Positions 19,174-28,919 of a stretch of DNA of 64,000 bases are shown piece by piece; position 1 is the stretch's first letter; each line of letters begins with the position of its first letter. The position numbers and the translations under genes were made by a program. The DNA is from Robinsoniella peoriensis (GTDB taxonomy: Bacteria > Bacillota > Clostridia > Lachnospirales > Lachnospiraceae), in assembly GCF_042680125.1 (NCBI RefSeq), contig NZ_JBHTNY010000032.1; one strand, 5' to 3'. Below the pieces are notes generated by a model that did no database searches, was not told the DNA's origin, and saw nothing but the letters and a program-made list of their open reading frames with translations.

Positions 19174-21642
19174 CTATTCAGAAAATCGGATTCTTTCGAT
19201 CATACTCTGTTTTCTGAAATTTTTCATGATTAAATAAGTCAGCAGCAGCTGAATAATAAGTACCACGGCAATCAGAGCAGCCGTCTGCATAGCAGGATAA
19301 TGGTAACTGATAATCCCAAACATGCGGTCCTTCTTCGCATTCAGGAAGGTCAGATATCCCAGCAGGTTTCCAATCCCCAGAGAAAGTACCAGTGTCCCGG
19401 CAGTGTAAAAGATTCCTTCCATCTGAAGCATCCTTACCATCTGCTTTTCCGAGAGTCCGATAGCCTGCATGACCCCCAGTTCTCTTCTCCTTACATAGAT
19501 ACTGTTGATCATGGTGTTCACCAGATTCATGATGCCTACGCCGCCTAAAACAACCATGAAAACATAACACAGCTGAGAAAGAAGCGCCGTTGTCTTTTTA
19601 TTCGTACTTACTTCCTCTTCATAGGTCTCCAGTTTAAGAAATTCCTGTCCGTCTGTAATTTCCCGCAGCTGCTTTTCCACATTCTTAAGTTCTTTTTTGT
19701 CTGCAGCTATGGACCAGTGGTAATCCATATTGTATCCCCCCAGCTCATCTGCGACTGATTTCGGGAGCAGAAAGTTGCAAAACTGATTTAAACTATAGGG
19801 CATATCAGCAACCGCCGCAACTTCAAATGACTTCTCAATACTGTTGTCTCCATTTCCCACAATTATGCGGATTGTATCACCTAACTTCCAATCGGGTGCC
19901 CAGTGCTGCATATTTTCATCCATAATAATTTTGTCACCCTGGAGCAAATCCTCATAGGTGCAGTTTCCCTCCACAATACTCTTTTCCATTTCGTCTGCAT
20001 ATTCTTCCGGTATTCCAATAATACGCGTATTCCAAAGCTCTTCCCCGTCTTTCAGATCCTTTAGCCGGACTTCTGCTTCACTGGATTTTGTGATCTTTTT
20101 CACTCCCGGGATGCCAGCGATTTTCTTTTCCATTTCCCCATTTAACGGATTATTCTGGCAGATTGCAGTCCATTCCCGTTCCGGATGCATTTTATCACCT
20201 CTGGAACTGTCAATAGATACCTCGAAATCATCAAACATGGCAGCTCTTGCAATCTCTACCGGATCCGCACAGGATAAAACTGTGGAAAGCACCATATATA
20301 AAATACCCGTCAGACTCAGCGTGATGATTGTCATTACTGTTCGTTTCTTATTCCGTGAGAGGTTTGCTCCGGTTAAATGTACAAGCCGCATCTCCGAATG
20401 GCCTTTTCTTCCTTTTTTCCGGGTCTTCATGCTGCCGTCATACCGCATGGCCTCTACCGGAGATATCTTAGCGGCAATCTGCATGGGACGAACCATGGAA
20501 ACTGCAACGGTAAGCAGCGTTACAGCCAATGCCATAATATAAATCCATGCTTTAAATATAGGAACATCATGCTGATCGATCAGCTGCCTGACTGCAATTC
20601 CTATGGTATCATCCGGTGAGTAAACCGTCATCAAATACCTGAATCCTACAAACGATAATATACTCCCAATGATCAGTCCGATGGGGATTGCTGCAGCTGC
20701 CACCAGCATTCCTTCCCGAAATACAATCTGACGGATCTGACGTTTGGTGGCACCCAGCGCTTTAATCTTACCAAATTCCTGTACTTTATAAATCATGGAA
20801 ATGTAATAGATGCTGTATATGGTCATGATGCCTGCAAAAATCACCACCAGAAGAATAGCCGCAACTCCTGCGTAAAACGCAGGGTCCACATAATTAGCCA
20901 ACAGATATTCCGAGTTATCCGCTATATCTGCTTCCACAATTCCCACGTCTGCCGCCAAATCCCGGTAGACATTTTTAATTTGATCTTTTGTCATGGAATC
21001 CGCTCCTGAGACCCGGAACAGAACCCTGTATTTCCGTTCCTTCACAGGCTGTACCCGCTCCATAAAGTCTTTGGAAACCAGCGCTGAATAAACTTTCAGT
21101 TCCTTTTGCTCTTTCGACGTAGGCAGCAGTCCGCTAATGAGAAAATCTTCTCTCTTCTCATAACCGATACCGCCTGTCTCTATGGGCTGATATGGCAGTT
21201 CAATGGTATCACCTACACCTGCTTCTATGCCCATTGCCTCTAAAAGTCCGGAAGAAACTGCTATTTCATTTCCGCCCTTTGGAAAATTTCCTTTTTCCAA
21301 TTCCATTTTACCAAGTCTCAAAGCCTCGTCATCCATATAACACAGCATTCCGGATCCTTCCGGTATAGAAATCTGTGCCGGGTCCTGCCGCAGACCCATG
21401 GTCTCAATCTCAGCCCGGTGGGAAATCTCCTCTGCTGTTTGGAAATCTACATTTCGGTACATACCGTGAAAGGTAGGAAAAACTTTATTGATAGCAGCCA
21501 TTTGCACATCTATGGTTCCAAAACCCACTGTAGGAATGACAAATATAAGTATGGTAGTGAGAACAATTGCTATACCGGCTAAAATATTTTTTCCCTTATT
21601 TTGTTTCAGGTTGGACAGCGCTGTTTTATTTACTGTATTCAT
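19174..21642 (-). CDS. ABC transporter permease with two FtsX domains
   Basis: 822 aa. TM1 is at about 18-40, followed by a large extracellular region, three TM helices (about 255-390), a second TM plus extracellular region (from about 430), and a last three-helix FtsX block (about 690-810). Duplicated FtsX permeases of this kind export or sense antimicrobial peptides and lipids. Its start overlaps the ATPase stop by 4 bp (ATGA), so they are translationally coupled. The two-component genes upstream suggest induction by a cell-envelope signal. Confidence 0.88.
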   Translation of the reverse strand: MNTVNKTALSNLKQNKGKNILAGIAIVLTTILIFVIPTVGFGTIDVQMAAINKVFPTFHGMYRNVDFQTAEEISHRAEIETMGLRQDPAQISIPEGSGMLCYMDDEALRLGKMELEKGNFPKGGNEIAVSSGLLEAMGIEAGVGDTIELPYQPIETGGIGYEKREDFLISGLLPTSKEQKELKVYSALVSKDFMERVQPVKERKYRVLFRVSGADSMTKDQIKNVYRDLAADVGIVEADIADNSEYLLANYVDPAFYAGVAAILLVVIFAGIMTIYSIYYISMIYKVQEFGKIKALGATKRQIRQIVFREGMLVAAAAIPIGLIIGSILSFVGFRYLMTVYSPDDTIGIAVRQLIDQHDVPIFKAWIYIMALAVTLLTVAVSMVRPMQIAAKISPVEAMRYDGSMKTRKKGRKGHSEMRLVHLTGANLSRNKKRTVMTIITLSLTGILYMVLSTVLSCADPVEIARAAMFDDFEVSIDSSRGDKMHPEREWTAICQNNPLNGEMEKKIAGIPGVKKITKSSEAEVRLKDLKDGEELWNTRIIGIPEEYADEMEKSIVEGNCTYEDLLQGDKIIMDENMQHWAPDWKLGDTIRIIVGNGDNSIEKSFEVAAVADMPYSLNQFCNFLLPKSVADELGGYNMDYHWSIAADKKELKNVEKQLREITDGQEFLKLETYEEEVSTNKKTTALLSQLCYVFMVVLGGVGIMNLVNTMINSIYVRRRELGVMQAIGLSEKQMVRMLQMEGIFYTAGTLVLSLGIGNLLGYLTFLNAKKDRMFGIISYHYPAMQTAALIAVVLIIQLLLTYLIMKNFRKQSMIERIRFSE

Positions 21643-22313
21643 TGGCTCACCACCTTACCGTCCTCGATGACCAGAATCCGGTCTGCCATCTGGGCAATGG
21701 TCTCATCATGGGTAATCATCACCAATGTCTGCCCATATTCATTTACACAAGCCTTCAGCAGAGAAATCACTTCCAGCTCCGTTTTGGAATCCAGATTTCC
21801 TGTCGGCTCATCCGCCAGTATAATCGCCGGTTTTGCCGCCAGGGCACGGGCTATCGCTACTCTTTGCTGCTGTCCGCCGGACAGTGTGTTGGGAAGAGAC
21901 TTCAATTTATCTGAGATTCCAATCCTCTCCGCCAAATCCATTACAAAGTTTCTGTCCACCCTTTTCTTATCCAGCCCCATTGGAAGGACAATATTTTCCC
22001 ATACGTTAAGCGACGGAATCAGGTTATAGTTCTGGAATATAAATCCGATTTTTCTTCTTCTGAAAACAGCCAGCTGCTCATCTTTTAAATCAAAAACACT
22101 TTTCCCCTCAATCAGAATTTTTCCGCTGTCCGGTCGATCCAACGCTCCCAGCATGTGAAGCAGCGTACTCTTTCCGGATCCCGAACGCCCCACTATTGCA
22201 GTAAATTCACCTCTCTGGATATTCATGGAGGTATGGTCGATAGCTTTTACCAGACTCTCCCCGCTGCCATAATATTTACACAAATCCCATATTTCCAGTA
22301 ACATCGTGCTCAT
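21639..22313 (-). CDS. ABC transporter ATP-binding protein (MacB/LolD type)
   Basis: 224 aa. Walker A is GRSGSGKST, signature LSGGQQQR, Walker B ILADEPTGNLD, H-loop ITHD. The DEPTGNLDS sequence is characteristic of the ATPases that pair with FtsX permeases, here the gene immediately downstream. It starts after AAGGAGAG. Confidence 0.92.
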   Translation of the reverse strand: MSTMLLEIWDLCKYYGSGESLVKAIDHTSMNIQRGEFTAIVGRSGSGKSTLLHMLGALDRPDSGKILIEGKSVFDLKDEQLAVFRRRKIGFIFQNYNLIPSLNVWENIVLPMGLDKKRVDRNFVMDLAERIGISDKLKSLPNTLSGGQQQRVAIARALAAKPAIILADEPTGNLDSKTELEVISLLKACVNEYGQTLVMITHDETIAQMADRILVIEDGKVVSQ

Positions 22314-22363
22314 TAGAACTCTCCTTTTCTTCTCTGTTATTCTTCCTTCATCTTACACGCTTA

Positions 22364-22406
22364 TTCTTACAACAGCATTGCGGATAAGATAACAGATTTG
22401 TAAGAA
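22364..22406 (-). promoter_or_regulatory. candidate response-regulator operator upstream of the ABC genes
   Basis: In the only sizeable gap of the cluster (22314-22419) the dyad TTCTTACAA-N25-TTGTAAGAA occurs. The minus strand also carries a TGTAAGA direct repeat with 14-bp periodicity. The position, upstream of the ATPase and after the kinase, fits control by the adjacent OmpR-type regulator. This is inference from pattern and context. Confidence 0.35.
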
Positions 22407-22419
22407 AACTCCTGCCCGT

Positions 22420-23574
22420 TTAATGAACTCTGCCATACTTCTTTGGAAACGTAATCTGAAAAATACAGCCCTTCATTCCCTTTTTTACACGAATACTACC
22501 TCCCTGTTCCTCTAGTATCTTTCTAGTCAGATACAGGCCAACCCCTGTTCCTTCTGTTTCCTGGACCGCAGATGATCTCCCACGGTAAAAACGTTTGAAG
22601 ATCCGATGCATCTCTTCTTTTGGAATTCCAACTCCCTGATCTTCTATTTCGATCAAAAAATAACTTACCATGGGCATCACCCGTATTTCAATGGAGGTTC
22701 CCTTCCCTGAATATTTTACAGCATTATCCAGCACATTCAGTAAAGCTTCCTGGGTCCATCCGGGATCCTGCAGAACTTCTTCATCATCAAATTCATTGAC
22801 CGAAATAGAAATATTCTTATCGAAAGCCTTCATAAAAACTCCGTTAACTGCGCCAAGAAGGGTTTTTTTCAGACTTTCCTGCCTTTTCTCAATCCGTATC
22901 ATGTTTGCTTCCAGTCTGGACAGCTGTATTAATGATTTCGTCAGATTCTCAAGCTTTACCACTTCATGAAATCCCTGTTGTAAAAATGACTGCTGTTCCT
23001 CTTTTGTAAAGCTTCCGGTATCTGCAATCTCATAACACATTTTCAATGAAGCCAGCGGCGTTTTTAACTGGTGTGAAATATCGGTAACCAGAGCTTTTGT
23101 CTCCACTTCCTCCCGTTTCATTTTTTCTCTTAATACCTGGTTCTCTTCACTAAGCTGCTGCAGCTTGTCGTCCATTTCAAATAATTTTATTTCTGCCTGC
23201 TGAAATTTTCTCCTCTGGTATAAGACCAGAATCCCAATCAAAAGCGTCATAAAAATAAAAGCAGAAATTATTACCGGCAAAAAAGAGGAAAGCGCTGGGG
23301 AAAATGACCGATAACCAGATTCATAGCCGTATTTTTCCGCCGCTTCCTGTCCTGCTATGGCAGCCTGACCACTGTCTGCCTCTGTTTTCCCCTTGAAAAT
23401 GCTGACATACTCTCCTTGCGTTCTTGGCTCCATAAGAATGCATTGTCCAAGCAGCTTCAATTCTTCCCTGTGTACCGTATCAACCCATCCTATACAAGCC
23501 ATTACACACCCTGTTATTACAAGAAAGAGCAGTCCTGCAAAAAGGGCTACTCTTTTATTACTTCCTTTGTCCAT
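22420..23574 (-). CDS. sensor histidine kinase
   Basis: 384 aa. TM1 is at about 8-29 and TM2 at about 97-120, flanking an extracytoplasmic loop of some 65 residues. A cytoplasmic coiled coil follows, then the phospho-accepting His in DISHQLKTPLASLK, and an HATPase domain with N box (LNVLDNAVKYS), G1 (DQGVGIP) and G2 (GTGVGLYL). It overlaps the response-regulator gene by 28 bp. Together with the FtsX-type exporter it looks like an envelope-stress or antimicrobial-peptide response system. Confidence 0.92.
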   Translation of the reverse strand: MDKGSNKRVALFAGLLFLVITGCVMACIGWVDTVHREELKLLGQCILMEPRTQGEYVSIFKGKTEADSGQAAIAGQEAAEKYGYESGYRSFSPALSSFLPVIISAFIFMTLLIGILVLYQRRKFQQAEIKLFEMDDKLQQLSEENQVLREKMKREEVETKALVTDISHQLKTPLASLKMCYEIADTGSFTKEEQQSFLQQGFHEVVKLENLTKSLIQLSRLEANMIRIEKRQESLKKTLLGAVNGVFMKAFDKNISISVNEFDDEEVLQDPGWTQEALLNVLDNAVKYSGKGTSIEIRVMPMVSYFLIEIEDQGVGIPKEEMHRIFKRFYRGRSSAVQETEGTGVGLYLTRKILEEQGGSIRVKKGMKGCIFQITFPKKYGRVH

Positions 23575-24224
23575 ATATAACCCATGCCTCTTACATTCTG
23601 TATTGCATCATTTTCCAGCCTTCTTCTCAGACGGCTGATGTTAACCGGTACTGTATTGTCATCCACAAACTGCCCGTCAATATCCCAGATGGCTTCCGCA
23701 ATCTGTTCTCTGGAGAAGATCTGCCTGGGATTTTCCAAAAAGAAAATCAGTAACTGCATTTCTTTTTTGCTCAGAAGCAGCAGCTCCTGTCCCTTCCATG
23801 CCTTCATCTCCCTTAAGGACACGCGGATATCTGAGCACAGAAGATAGGAGATCTGCTTTACTTCTACCCGCTTCATCAGCGCATGAACCTTAGACACTAA
23901 TACCATGAGGCTGAAGGGCTTCGTAATATAGTCATCCGCCCCTACATCATAGCCGTTTACAATATCAATTTCCTGGTCCAGCGCCGTTAGAAATATGAGA
24001 TAGACACTGCTCTTTTCCCTTATTTTATGACAGAAATCAATCCCATTTCCCTCATTCAAGGTTATATCACTGATAATAAGCTGAATTTTATTCTGTTCAA
24101 ACAGCTCTTCCGCCTGTGACGCTCCGAATGCGGACAGAACACGATATCCTTCCTTTTCCAGCCGCATGGTAATCCCCCGGTTCAGATTTTCATCGTCCTC
24201 CAGAAGCAAAATGGTTTTTCTCAC
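23547..24224 (-). CDS. OmpR-family response regulator
   Basis: 225 aa. The receiver domain has the acidic pair DD in LLEDDEN, the phosphoryl Asp in IISDITL and Lys in ITKPFS. The winged-helix DNA-binding domain is at the C-terminus (SREQIAEAIW, VPVNISRLRRRLE). The start is GTG at 24224 with AAGGAG upstream. It is the first gene of the regulator-kinase-ATPase-permease cluster. Confidence 0.93.
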   Translation of the reverse strand: MRKTILLLEDDENLNRGITMRLEKEGYRVLSAFGASQAEELFEQNKIQLIISDITLNEGNGIDFCHKIREKSSVYLIFLTALDQEIDIVNGYDVGADDYITKPFSLMVLVSKVHALMKRVEVKQISYLLCSDIRVSLREMKAWKGQELLLLSKKEMQLLIFFLENPRQIFSREQIAEAIWDIDGQFVDDNTVPVNISRLRRRLENDAIQNVRGMGYIWTKEVIKE

Positions 24225-24297
24225 CTGATATTCTCCTTATGCCTTATGATAATCTGATTATAGAGCACCCCCAAGGGTATTGTCAACGTCTCCCAGA

Positions 24298-25629
24298 CTA
24301 CAGCCGTGCTTTTTTCCAAACACCCCGTGCGTAAAATATGACAGCCATAACGGTGGCAATGGACCATCCCACCGGCCAGGAAAGCCATATGCCTGTTGTA
24401 CCCAGGAACTTTGAAAATATAAATGCCAGGATAACCCGCAGTACCAGATCTGAAAAGGTATCGATCATAAAATAAATCATAGCACCGGATCCGCGAAGGA
24501 CACCGTCAATAATCAGCTTAAGCGCCACTACAAAGTAAAAGGGTGCCACAATCCGCAGAAAATCCGTACCAATTCCCAATGCCACTTTACTGCTTTCATT
24601 CATAAATAATCCCAGCATGGTGTCGTTGAAGAAAAAGAATGCTGCAAAAAACGGTACCGTTACTATTTCAACCATAACCAGCCCAGCCTTAAATCCGTCT
24701 TTCACACGTTCTGCTTTTCCTGCCCCCATATTTTGTGCCGTGAAGCTGGACAATCCGTTAGAAAGGGTTGTGACGGAGGTAATACAGAAGGTGTTTAGCT
24801 TGATTGCTGCTGAATAGCCGGCAATAGTCGCAGAACCAAAACTGTTTACCAGGCCCTGCACAAACATGTTTCCTACCGACACAAAACTTTGCTGTAAAAT
24901 ACTGGGAATCGCAACATATGCAATCTTCCCCAGCATTCTCCCTGAAAAAAGCGGAGGACGCTCTGCTGTCTTAATCTCTCGTATTCTTTTCTGTAAAGTT
25001 AAAATGGAAAGGACACAGGATATCCCCTGTGCAATGAAGGTAGCCCAGGCCACACCTGCCACACCCATTTTGAAATTAATCACAAAAACCAGGTCCAATA
25101 TGATATTTCCAATAGAAGAACCGATCAGAAAATACAGAGGTGTCTTAGAATCCCCTAACGCATTGAAAATACCCGTGCAGATATTGTATAAAAATAAAAA
25201 CGCCAGACCGACTATGTAAATGTTCAGATAAAGCGCCGCATCATGGAATATATTATCCGGCGTCTGGATCAAACGCATTAACGGATGGCAGAAAACCAGC
25301 CCCAGAACTGTCAGAACCACGCATAATACTGCGCTAGCTATAAAAGTTGTGGTAACCGCCGTCTTCATTTCTTTAAATTTTTTACCGCCGAACAGCTGGG
25401 AAATAATCACAGAACATCCTACATTGCTGCCCATTGCTATTGCCATAAATATCATGGTAATGGGATAAGATGCCCCTACTGCTGCCAACGCGTCTTCCCC
25501 TGCAAATTTCCCGGCAATCATACTGTCAGCTATATTATAAATCTGCTGAAACATCACACTGATTAACATGGGTATGGAAAATGCCCAAAGTACATTTCTG
25601 GGCTTACCGCTTGTCAAATCTTTAATCAA
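24298..25629 (-). CDS. MATE family efflux transporter (second)
   Basis: 443 aa, about 12 transmembrane segments. The N-terminal half has IPMLISVMFQQIYNIADSMI and the second half has FTAQNMGAGK, both MATE features. It belongs to the NorM/DinF-like subgroup common in Clostridia and is clearly diverged from the MATE at 16574. It is monocistronic, and the next gene upstream ends about 195 bp away. Confidence 0.9.
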   Translation of the reverse strand: MIKDLTSGKPRNVLWAFSIPMLISVMFQQIYNIADSMIAGKFAGEDALAAVGASYPITMIFMAIAMGSNVGCSVIISQLFGGKKFKEMKTAVTTTFIASAVLCVVLTVLGLVFCHPLMRLIQTPDNIFHDAALYLNIYIVGLAFLFLYNICTGIFNALGDSKTPLYFLIGSSIGNIILDLVFVINFKMGVAGVAWATFIAQGISCVLSILTLQKRIREIKTAERPPLFSGRMLGKIAYVAIPSILQQSFVSVGNMFVQGLVNSFGSATIAGYSAAIKLNTFCITSVTTLSNGLSSFTAQNMGAGKAERVKDGFKAGLVMVEIVTVPFFAAFFFFNDTMLGLFMNESSKVALGIGTDFLRIVAPFYFVVALKLIIDGVLRGSGAMIYFMIDTFSDLVLRVILAFIFSKFLGTTGIWLSWPVGWSIATVMAVIFYARGVWKKARL

Positions 25630-25701
25630 ATCTATCGCCTCCCTGTTTTCTTTACTCTTATGTATTATATTCCTTTTTATTTATATGTAAAGAAAAACAG
25701 C

Positions 25702-25739
25702 AAAAAAACAAAGGTGCCGGAAATTCCAATGCACCTTTG
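25702..25739 (-). terminator. terminator after the Cu/Zn SOD gene
   Basis: CAAAGGTGC/GCACCTTTG stem followed on the minus strand by TTTTTTTGCTGTTTTT. Confidence 0.82.
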
Positions 25740-25824
25740 CTTCTGATTAATCGTTTATTTAGTTCTGCTTTTATTCGTTATCTTCTTTAGCCTCCCGCTT
25801 CATCCATTTCGAAATTGCAGCTTA

Positions 25825-26310
25825 TCAGTAAATAATACCGCAGGCTATCATTTCTCCTGCATTTCCTGACGGCTGCGTTTTAAAATCATCCGGATTTCTG
25901 TGAATGACTACGGTTTTTCCCATTACTTCACGTGCATAAAAGCGTTCTGTAAACACCATCATCCAGGCAAATCCGCCATTGCCAAAAAGCGGTGGAAGAT
26001 CGCCGGCATGGTCAGGATGCTCACAATCCCGCGGGTTATAGTGACCATCAGTGTCTGCAAACGGATCCGTATTAGTTCCCGTACAGGAACCTCCACTATG
26101 GATATGGAATCCAAAAATTTGTTCCCCACATGCTCCCTTCTTCGTAGGCAGCCCGTAAATTTCAGCAATTACAACTGTTCCTCCATCCATCTGATAAAAA
26201 TATACCTGCCCTTTGATGCCCGGATATTTGCTGCTTCCATGAACAACGGCGCAGGCATCCGGCATCCTATTTATCTCTTGCATTATGATACTTGTACTGG
26301 ACTGATACAA
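25825..26310 (-). CDS. Cu/Zn superoxide dismutase family protein
   Basis: 161 aa. It starts at TTG (26310) with AGGAGG seven bases upstream; the first ATG, nine codons in, has no site. The metal ligands of Cu/Zn SOD can all be matched: HIHSGG (Cu), DGHYNP (bridging His), EHPDHAGDLP (Zn His, His, Asp) and VIHRNPDD (Cu). The C-terminal QPSGNAG.MIACGII motif is also present. There is no signal peptide or lipobox, so it is cytosolic, unlike most bacterial Cu/Zn SODs. It probably protects against superoxide, although small clostridial homologues may have other roles. Confidence 0.87.
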   Translation of the reverse strand: MYQSSTSIIMQEINRMPDACAVVHGSSKYPGIKGQVYFYQMDGGTVVIAEIYGLPTKKGACGEQIFGFHIHSGGSCTGTNTDPFADTDGHYNPRDCEHPDHAGDLPPLFGNGGFAWMMVFTERFYAREVMGKTVVIHRNPDDFKTQPSGNAGEMIACGIIY

Positions 26311-26529
26311 TAATACACCTCCTGATATAGCAGCCCCGGTCTCCCCACCAGCTCAGAGCAAGTCTTGAAAATGTCTGTGTCCGGCTGGTTCTCCGGTATT
26401 TAAACTACCATGCAAAATATATATATGCCTTAATTCCAGTAATTGTACCACTTTTCAAAAATCCCCTAACCATGTTGAAAAAATTAGCTTTGTACAGGCA
26501 GCCGGAATCCCGGAAGTATAGGGCATAGA

Positions 26530-27063
26530 TCAGATAATATCCACATGGCACATTTTCATTGCACCTAATGCCTGTTCATGGCTTTTCGGGGTTACACCGG
26601 CGCAGCATCCTGCATCTACAATAATATTTGCCTCCGGAAGAAACGTCTTGGCAAGCATTGCATTAGAGATAACACAGATATCCGTACACAAGCCTACAAA
26701 TTCCATTTCTGTCACGTCTTTATATGCCCCATGGGCTAAATCCATTGCAAATCTGTCAGAACCAAATGACGATTTTTCATATTTTTTATATTGTGTAAAA
26801 TCTACTGCTGATTTCACCTCATCGCAGATATCCCATCCTTTCGTACCTTTTATGCAATGAGCCACGGGGAGTTTTCTTCCCTCCTGCGTATCTGCATAAT
26901 TATCATCATGGGTATCCATGGTAAATACCATCTCTCTGCCTGCTGCCTCATAGGCTTTCATTTTATCCACTACCTTTGCTACTATGTCCTGCGCCTCTTT
27001 GGTACCAAGAGCGCCGTCGATAAAATCATTCTGCATATCCACCACTACCAACATCCTGCTCAT
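26530..27063 (-). CDS. cysteine hydrolase, nicotinamidase-like isochorismatase family
   Basis: 177 aa from the ATG at 27063, which has GAGGAGG upstream; in-frame codons further upstream lack a site. The catalytic triad is Asp9 (VVDMQNDF), Lys97 (KSSFGS) and Cys130 (TDICV). A DTH motif (Asp50, His52) plus His69 matches the metal site of nicotinamidases. Likely reaction: hydrolysis of nicotinamide or a similar amide. Promoter-like sequence lies just upstream, and the PHP gene diverges from it. Confidence 0.82.
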   Translation of the reverse strand: MSRMLVVVDMQNDFIDGALGTKEAQDIVAKVVDKMKAYEAAGREMVFTMDTHDDNYADTQEGRKLPVAHCIKGTKGWDICDEVKSAVDFTQYKKYEKSSFGSDRFAMDLAHGAYKDVTEMEFVGLCTDICVISNAMLAKTFLPEANIIVDAGCCAGVTPKSHEQALGAMKMCHVDII

Positions 27064-27236
27064 GTTCGAACCTCCTCTACCTTGTATTTTTGTATAATTT
27101 ATCTTAACATCATATAAAAAAACTATCAACCTGATCATTTTGTGTAATTGCACTTTTCCACAAAAGTGATACACTATAGTTAGGATAAATCAATAGCAAC
27201 TTCTCATGTAAACTGTACATAATAACCTTAAGTACC

Positions 27237-27276
27237 AGAGCGTGTTTTAACCGGACGCATCATCTGTCTGTCCGGA
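27237..27276 (+). repeat. MITE-end-like motif and hairpin in the leader of the PHP gene
   Basis: 27237-27250 is identical for 14 bases to the left end of the MITE at 54588 including its flanking A. It is followed by a CCGGAC/GTCCGG hairpin. This may be a MITE remnant or part of the leader RNA. Confidence 0.35.
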
Positions 27277-27301
27277 AAATGAATAGAAAGGACGTAAGAC
27301 T

Positions 27302-28162
27302 ATGAAATTTGATCTGCACTGCCACACCAGCCATGGCTCTCTGGATGGTAAAGTCAGCATAGAAAACTATATTCAATTATTACAAAGACACGGATTTGAC
27401 GGCATGTTAATCACTGACCACAACTCCTATAATGGCTACCGTGCCTACAAAAAACTCCATGAATCCACTCATAAATATGATGACTTCATCGTATTAAAAG
27501 GTGTGGAATACGATACCCTGGATGCCGGACACTTTCTGGTTATTATGCCGGATAGAATTAAACTCCCAATCCTGGAAATCCGTGGAATGCCGCTCTCTCT
27601 GCTAATGAGAATTGTACATGTGTTTGGCGGAATCCTGGGACCAGCCCACCCTTATGGTGCAAAATTCTTAAGTGCCATGCATTCTAAAAAGTTAAAAAGA
27701 CACCCTGAACTTATCTACGATTTTGATTTTATAGAAACGGACAATACCTGTAACCCGCATCAGGGAAATATACTTGCACGGGATCTGGCAAAGAGATACC
27801 ACAAACCAGCCATTGCTGGATCAGATGCTCATAAAGTCAAATATATCGGCACAGCTTATACTGACATTGATTATACGATAAAGGGAAATAACGATTTTAT
27901 TAATGCCGTGCGTTTAAAAAAAATAGCAGGCTGCCGTTGCAGGGACGAAGTGTACTCAGAACCTAAGGTCGTTACCAAAATACTTCCTGTCAGTCTGGCC
28001 TGGAAAGTTTATAACTATGGACTTGGGTTTCTGAAGGCATATTCCAGAAAGGTAAATCTGAAAAACTTAAAGGAACTTTGGGAAAAATTCAAGCATGAAG
28101 CTCTTCCCGATAGCAAAGCTGACCTGTACCGGAACGGACATCCCCACCATGCTTCCAAATAA
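27302..28162 (+). CDS. PHP-domain metal-dependent phosphoesterase
   Basis: 286 aa with the four PHP metal motifs: DLHCHTSHGS near the N-terminus, ITDHNS, GPAHPYG and AGSDAHK. The C-terminal 80 residues are basic and helical. PHP proteins of this size hydrolyse small phosphate esters such as nucleotide derivatives. It is a single gene ended by the hairpin at 28169-28193. The exact substrate is not predictable. Confidence 0.85.
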   Translation: MKFDLHCHTSHGSLDGKVSIENYIQLLQRHGFDGMLITDHNSYNGYRAYKKLHESTHKYDDFIVLKGVEYDTLDAGHFLVIMPDRIKLPILEIRGMPLSLLMRIVHVFGGILGPAHPYGAKFLSAMHSKKLKRHPELIYDFDFIETDNTCNPHQGNILARDLAKRYHKPAIAGSDAHKVKYIGTAYTDIDYTIKGNNDFINAVRLKKIAGCRCRDEVYSEPKVVTKILPVSLAWKVYNYGLGFLKAYSRKVNLKNLKELWEKFKHEALPDSKADLYRNGHPHHASK

Positions 28163-28168
28163 AACAAA

Positions 28169-28193
28169 GACCGCTGCATCCCTTTGCAGCGGT
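28169..28193. terminator. bidirectional terminator between PHP and rubrerythrin genes
   Basis: Perfect 10-bp stem GACCGCTGCA/TGCAGCGGTC, 5-nt loop, followed on the minus strand by TTTGTTTTATTT. Confidence 0.85.
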
Positions 28194-28204
28194 CCTTACT
28201 TTCC

Positions 28205-28804
28205 TCAGGCTTCCGTATATGGTGCCAGTGACAGTCTGATAAAATAACCTTTGTCATGTTTGCACACCGGGCACATGGGAGGAACACTTTCGCCTTCATA
28301 TACATACCCGCAGTTCAGGCACATCCATCCGGTTTTTACGTCGGAAACAAAAAGTTTGTTTTCTTCCAGTAACTTCGCAAATTTTCCAAAACGGTCACCA
28401 TGTATTTTTTCAATTCCTGCAATCCCGTCAAAAGAGGCTGCTACTTTCAGGAAGCCTTCTTCTCTTGCTTTTTCCGCAAATGCTTTATAGATCGGATCAT
28501 GTTCCTCGTATTCATTATGCTGTGCTGCATATAACAGCTGAACCACATCATCATATAAGTCCACCGGGTAACCCCCATCGATTTCAATGGTTTCTCCTGC
28601 CAGTTCCTTTAAATGACCATAAAATATCTCCGCATGTTCTTTTTCCTGATTCGCCGTAAAAGTAAAAATTGCTTCTATGACCTGCAGGTTCTGCTTCTTT
28701 GCTTCCGATGCGGCAAATGTATACCGGTTACGCGCCTGACTCTCCCCAGCAAATGCACGCATAAGATTCTCTTTTGTTTCACTTGTTTTGAAATCCACTG
28801 CCAT
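28205..28804 (-). CDS. rbr: rubrerythrin
   Basis: 199 aa from the ATG at 28804 (GGAG eight bases upstream). An N-terminal ferritin-like four-helix domain carries the diiron ExxH ligands (GESQARNRY, QEKEHAE). A C-terminal rubredoxin domain carries two CxxC knuckles (CLNCGY and CPVCKH). The protein reduces H2O2 to water in the cytosol of anaerobes with electrons from NAD(P)H via rubredoxin or flavoprotein partners. The class F flavodiiron protein at 57.4-60 kb is a complementary O2 reductase. Confidence 0.93.
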   Translation of the reverse strand: MAVDFKTSETKENLMRAFAGESQARNRYTFAASEAKKQNLQVIEAIFTFTANQEKEHAEIFYGHLKELAGETIEIDGGYPVDLYDDVVQLLYAAQHNEYEEHDPIYKAFAEKAREEGFLKVAASFDGIAGIEKIHGDRFGKFAKLLEENKLFVSDVKTGWMCLNCGYVYEGESVPPMCPVCKHDKGYFIRLSLAPYTEA

Positions 28805-28919
28805 AATCACTACTCCAATCTTATCAATCATTCCATAACCTGTCTTTAGACCTAAGTTATGTTTTTAGTATGCTCTTACGGCAGAGTTTTATTCCAGTAA
28901 TTGTAAATTTTCTGTTTGA

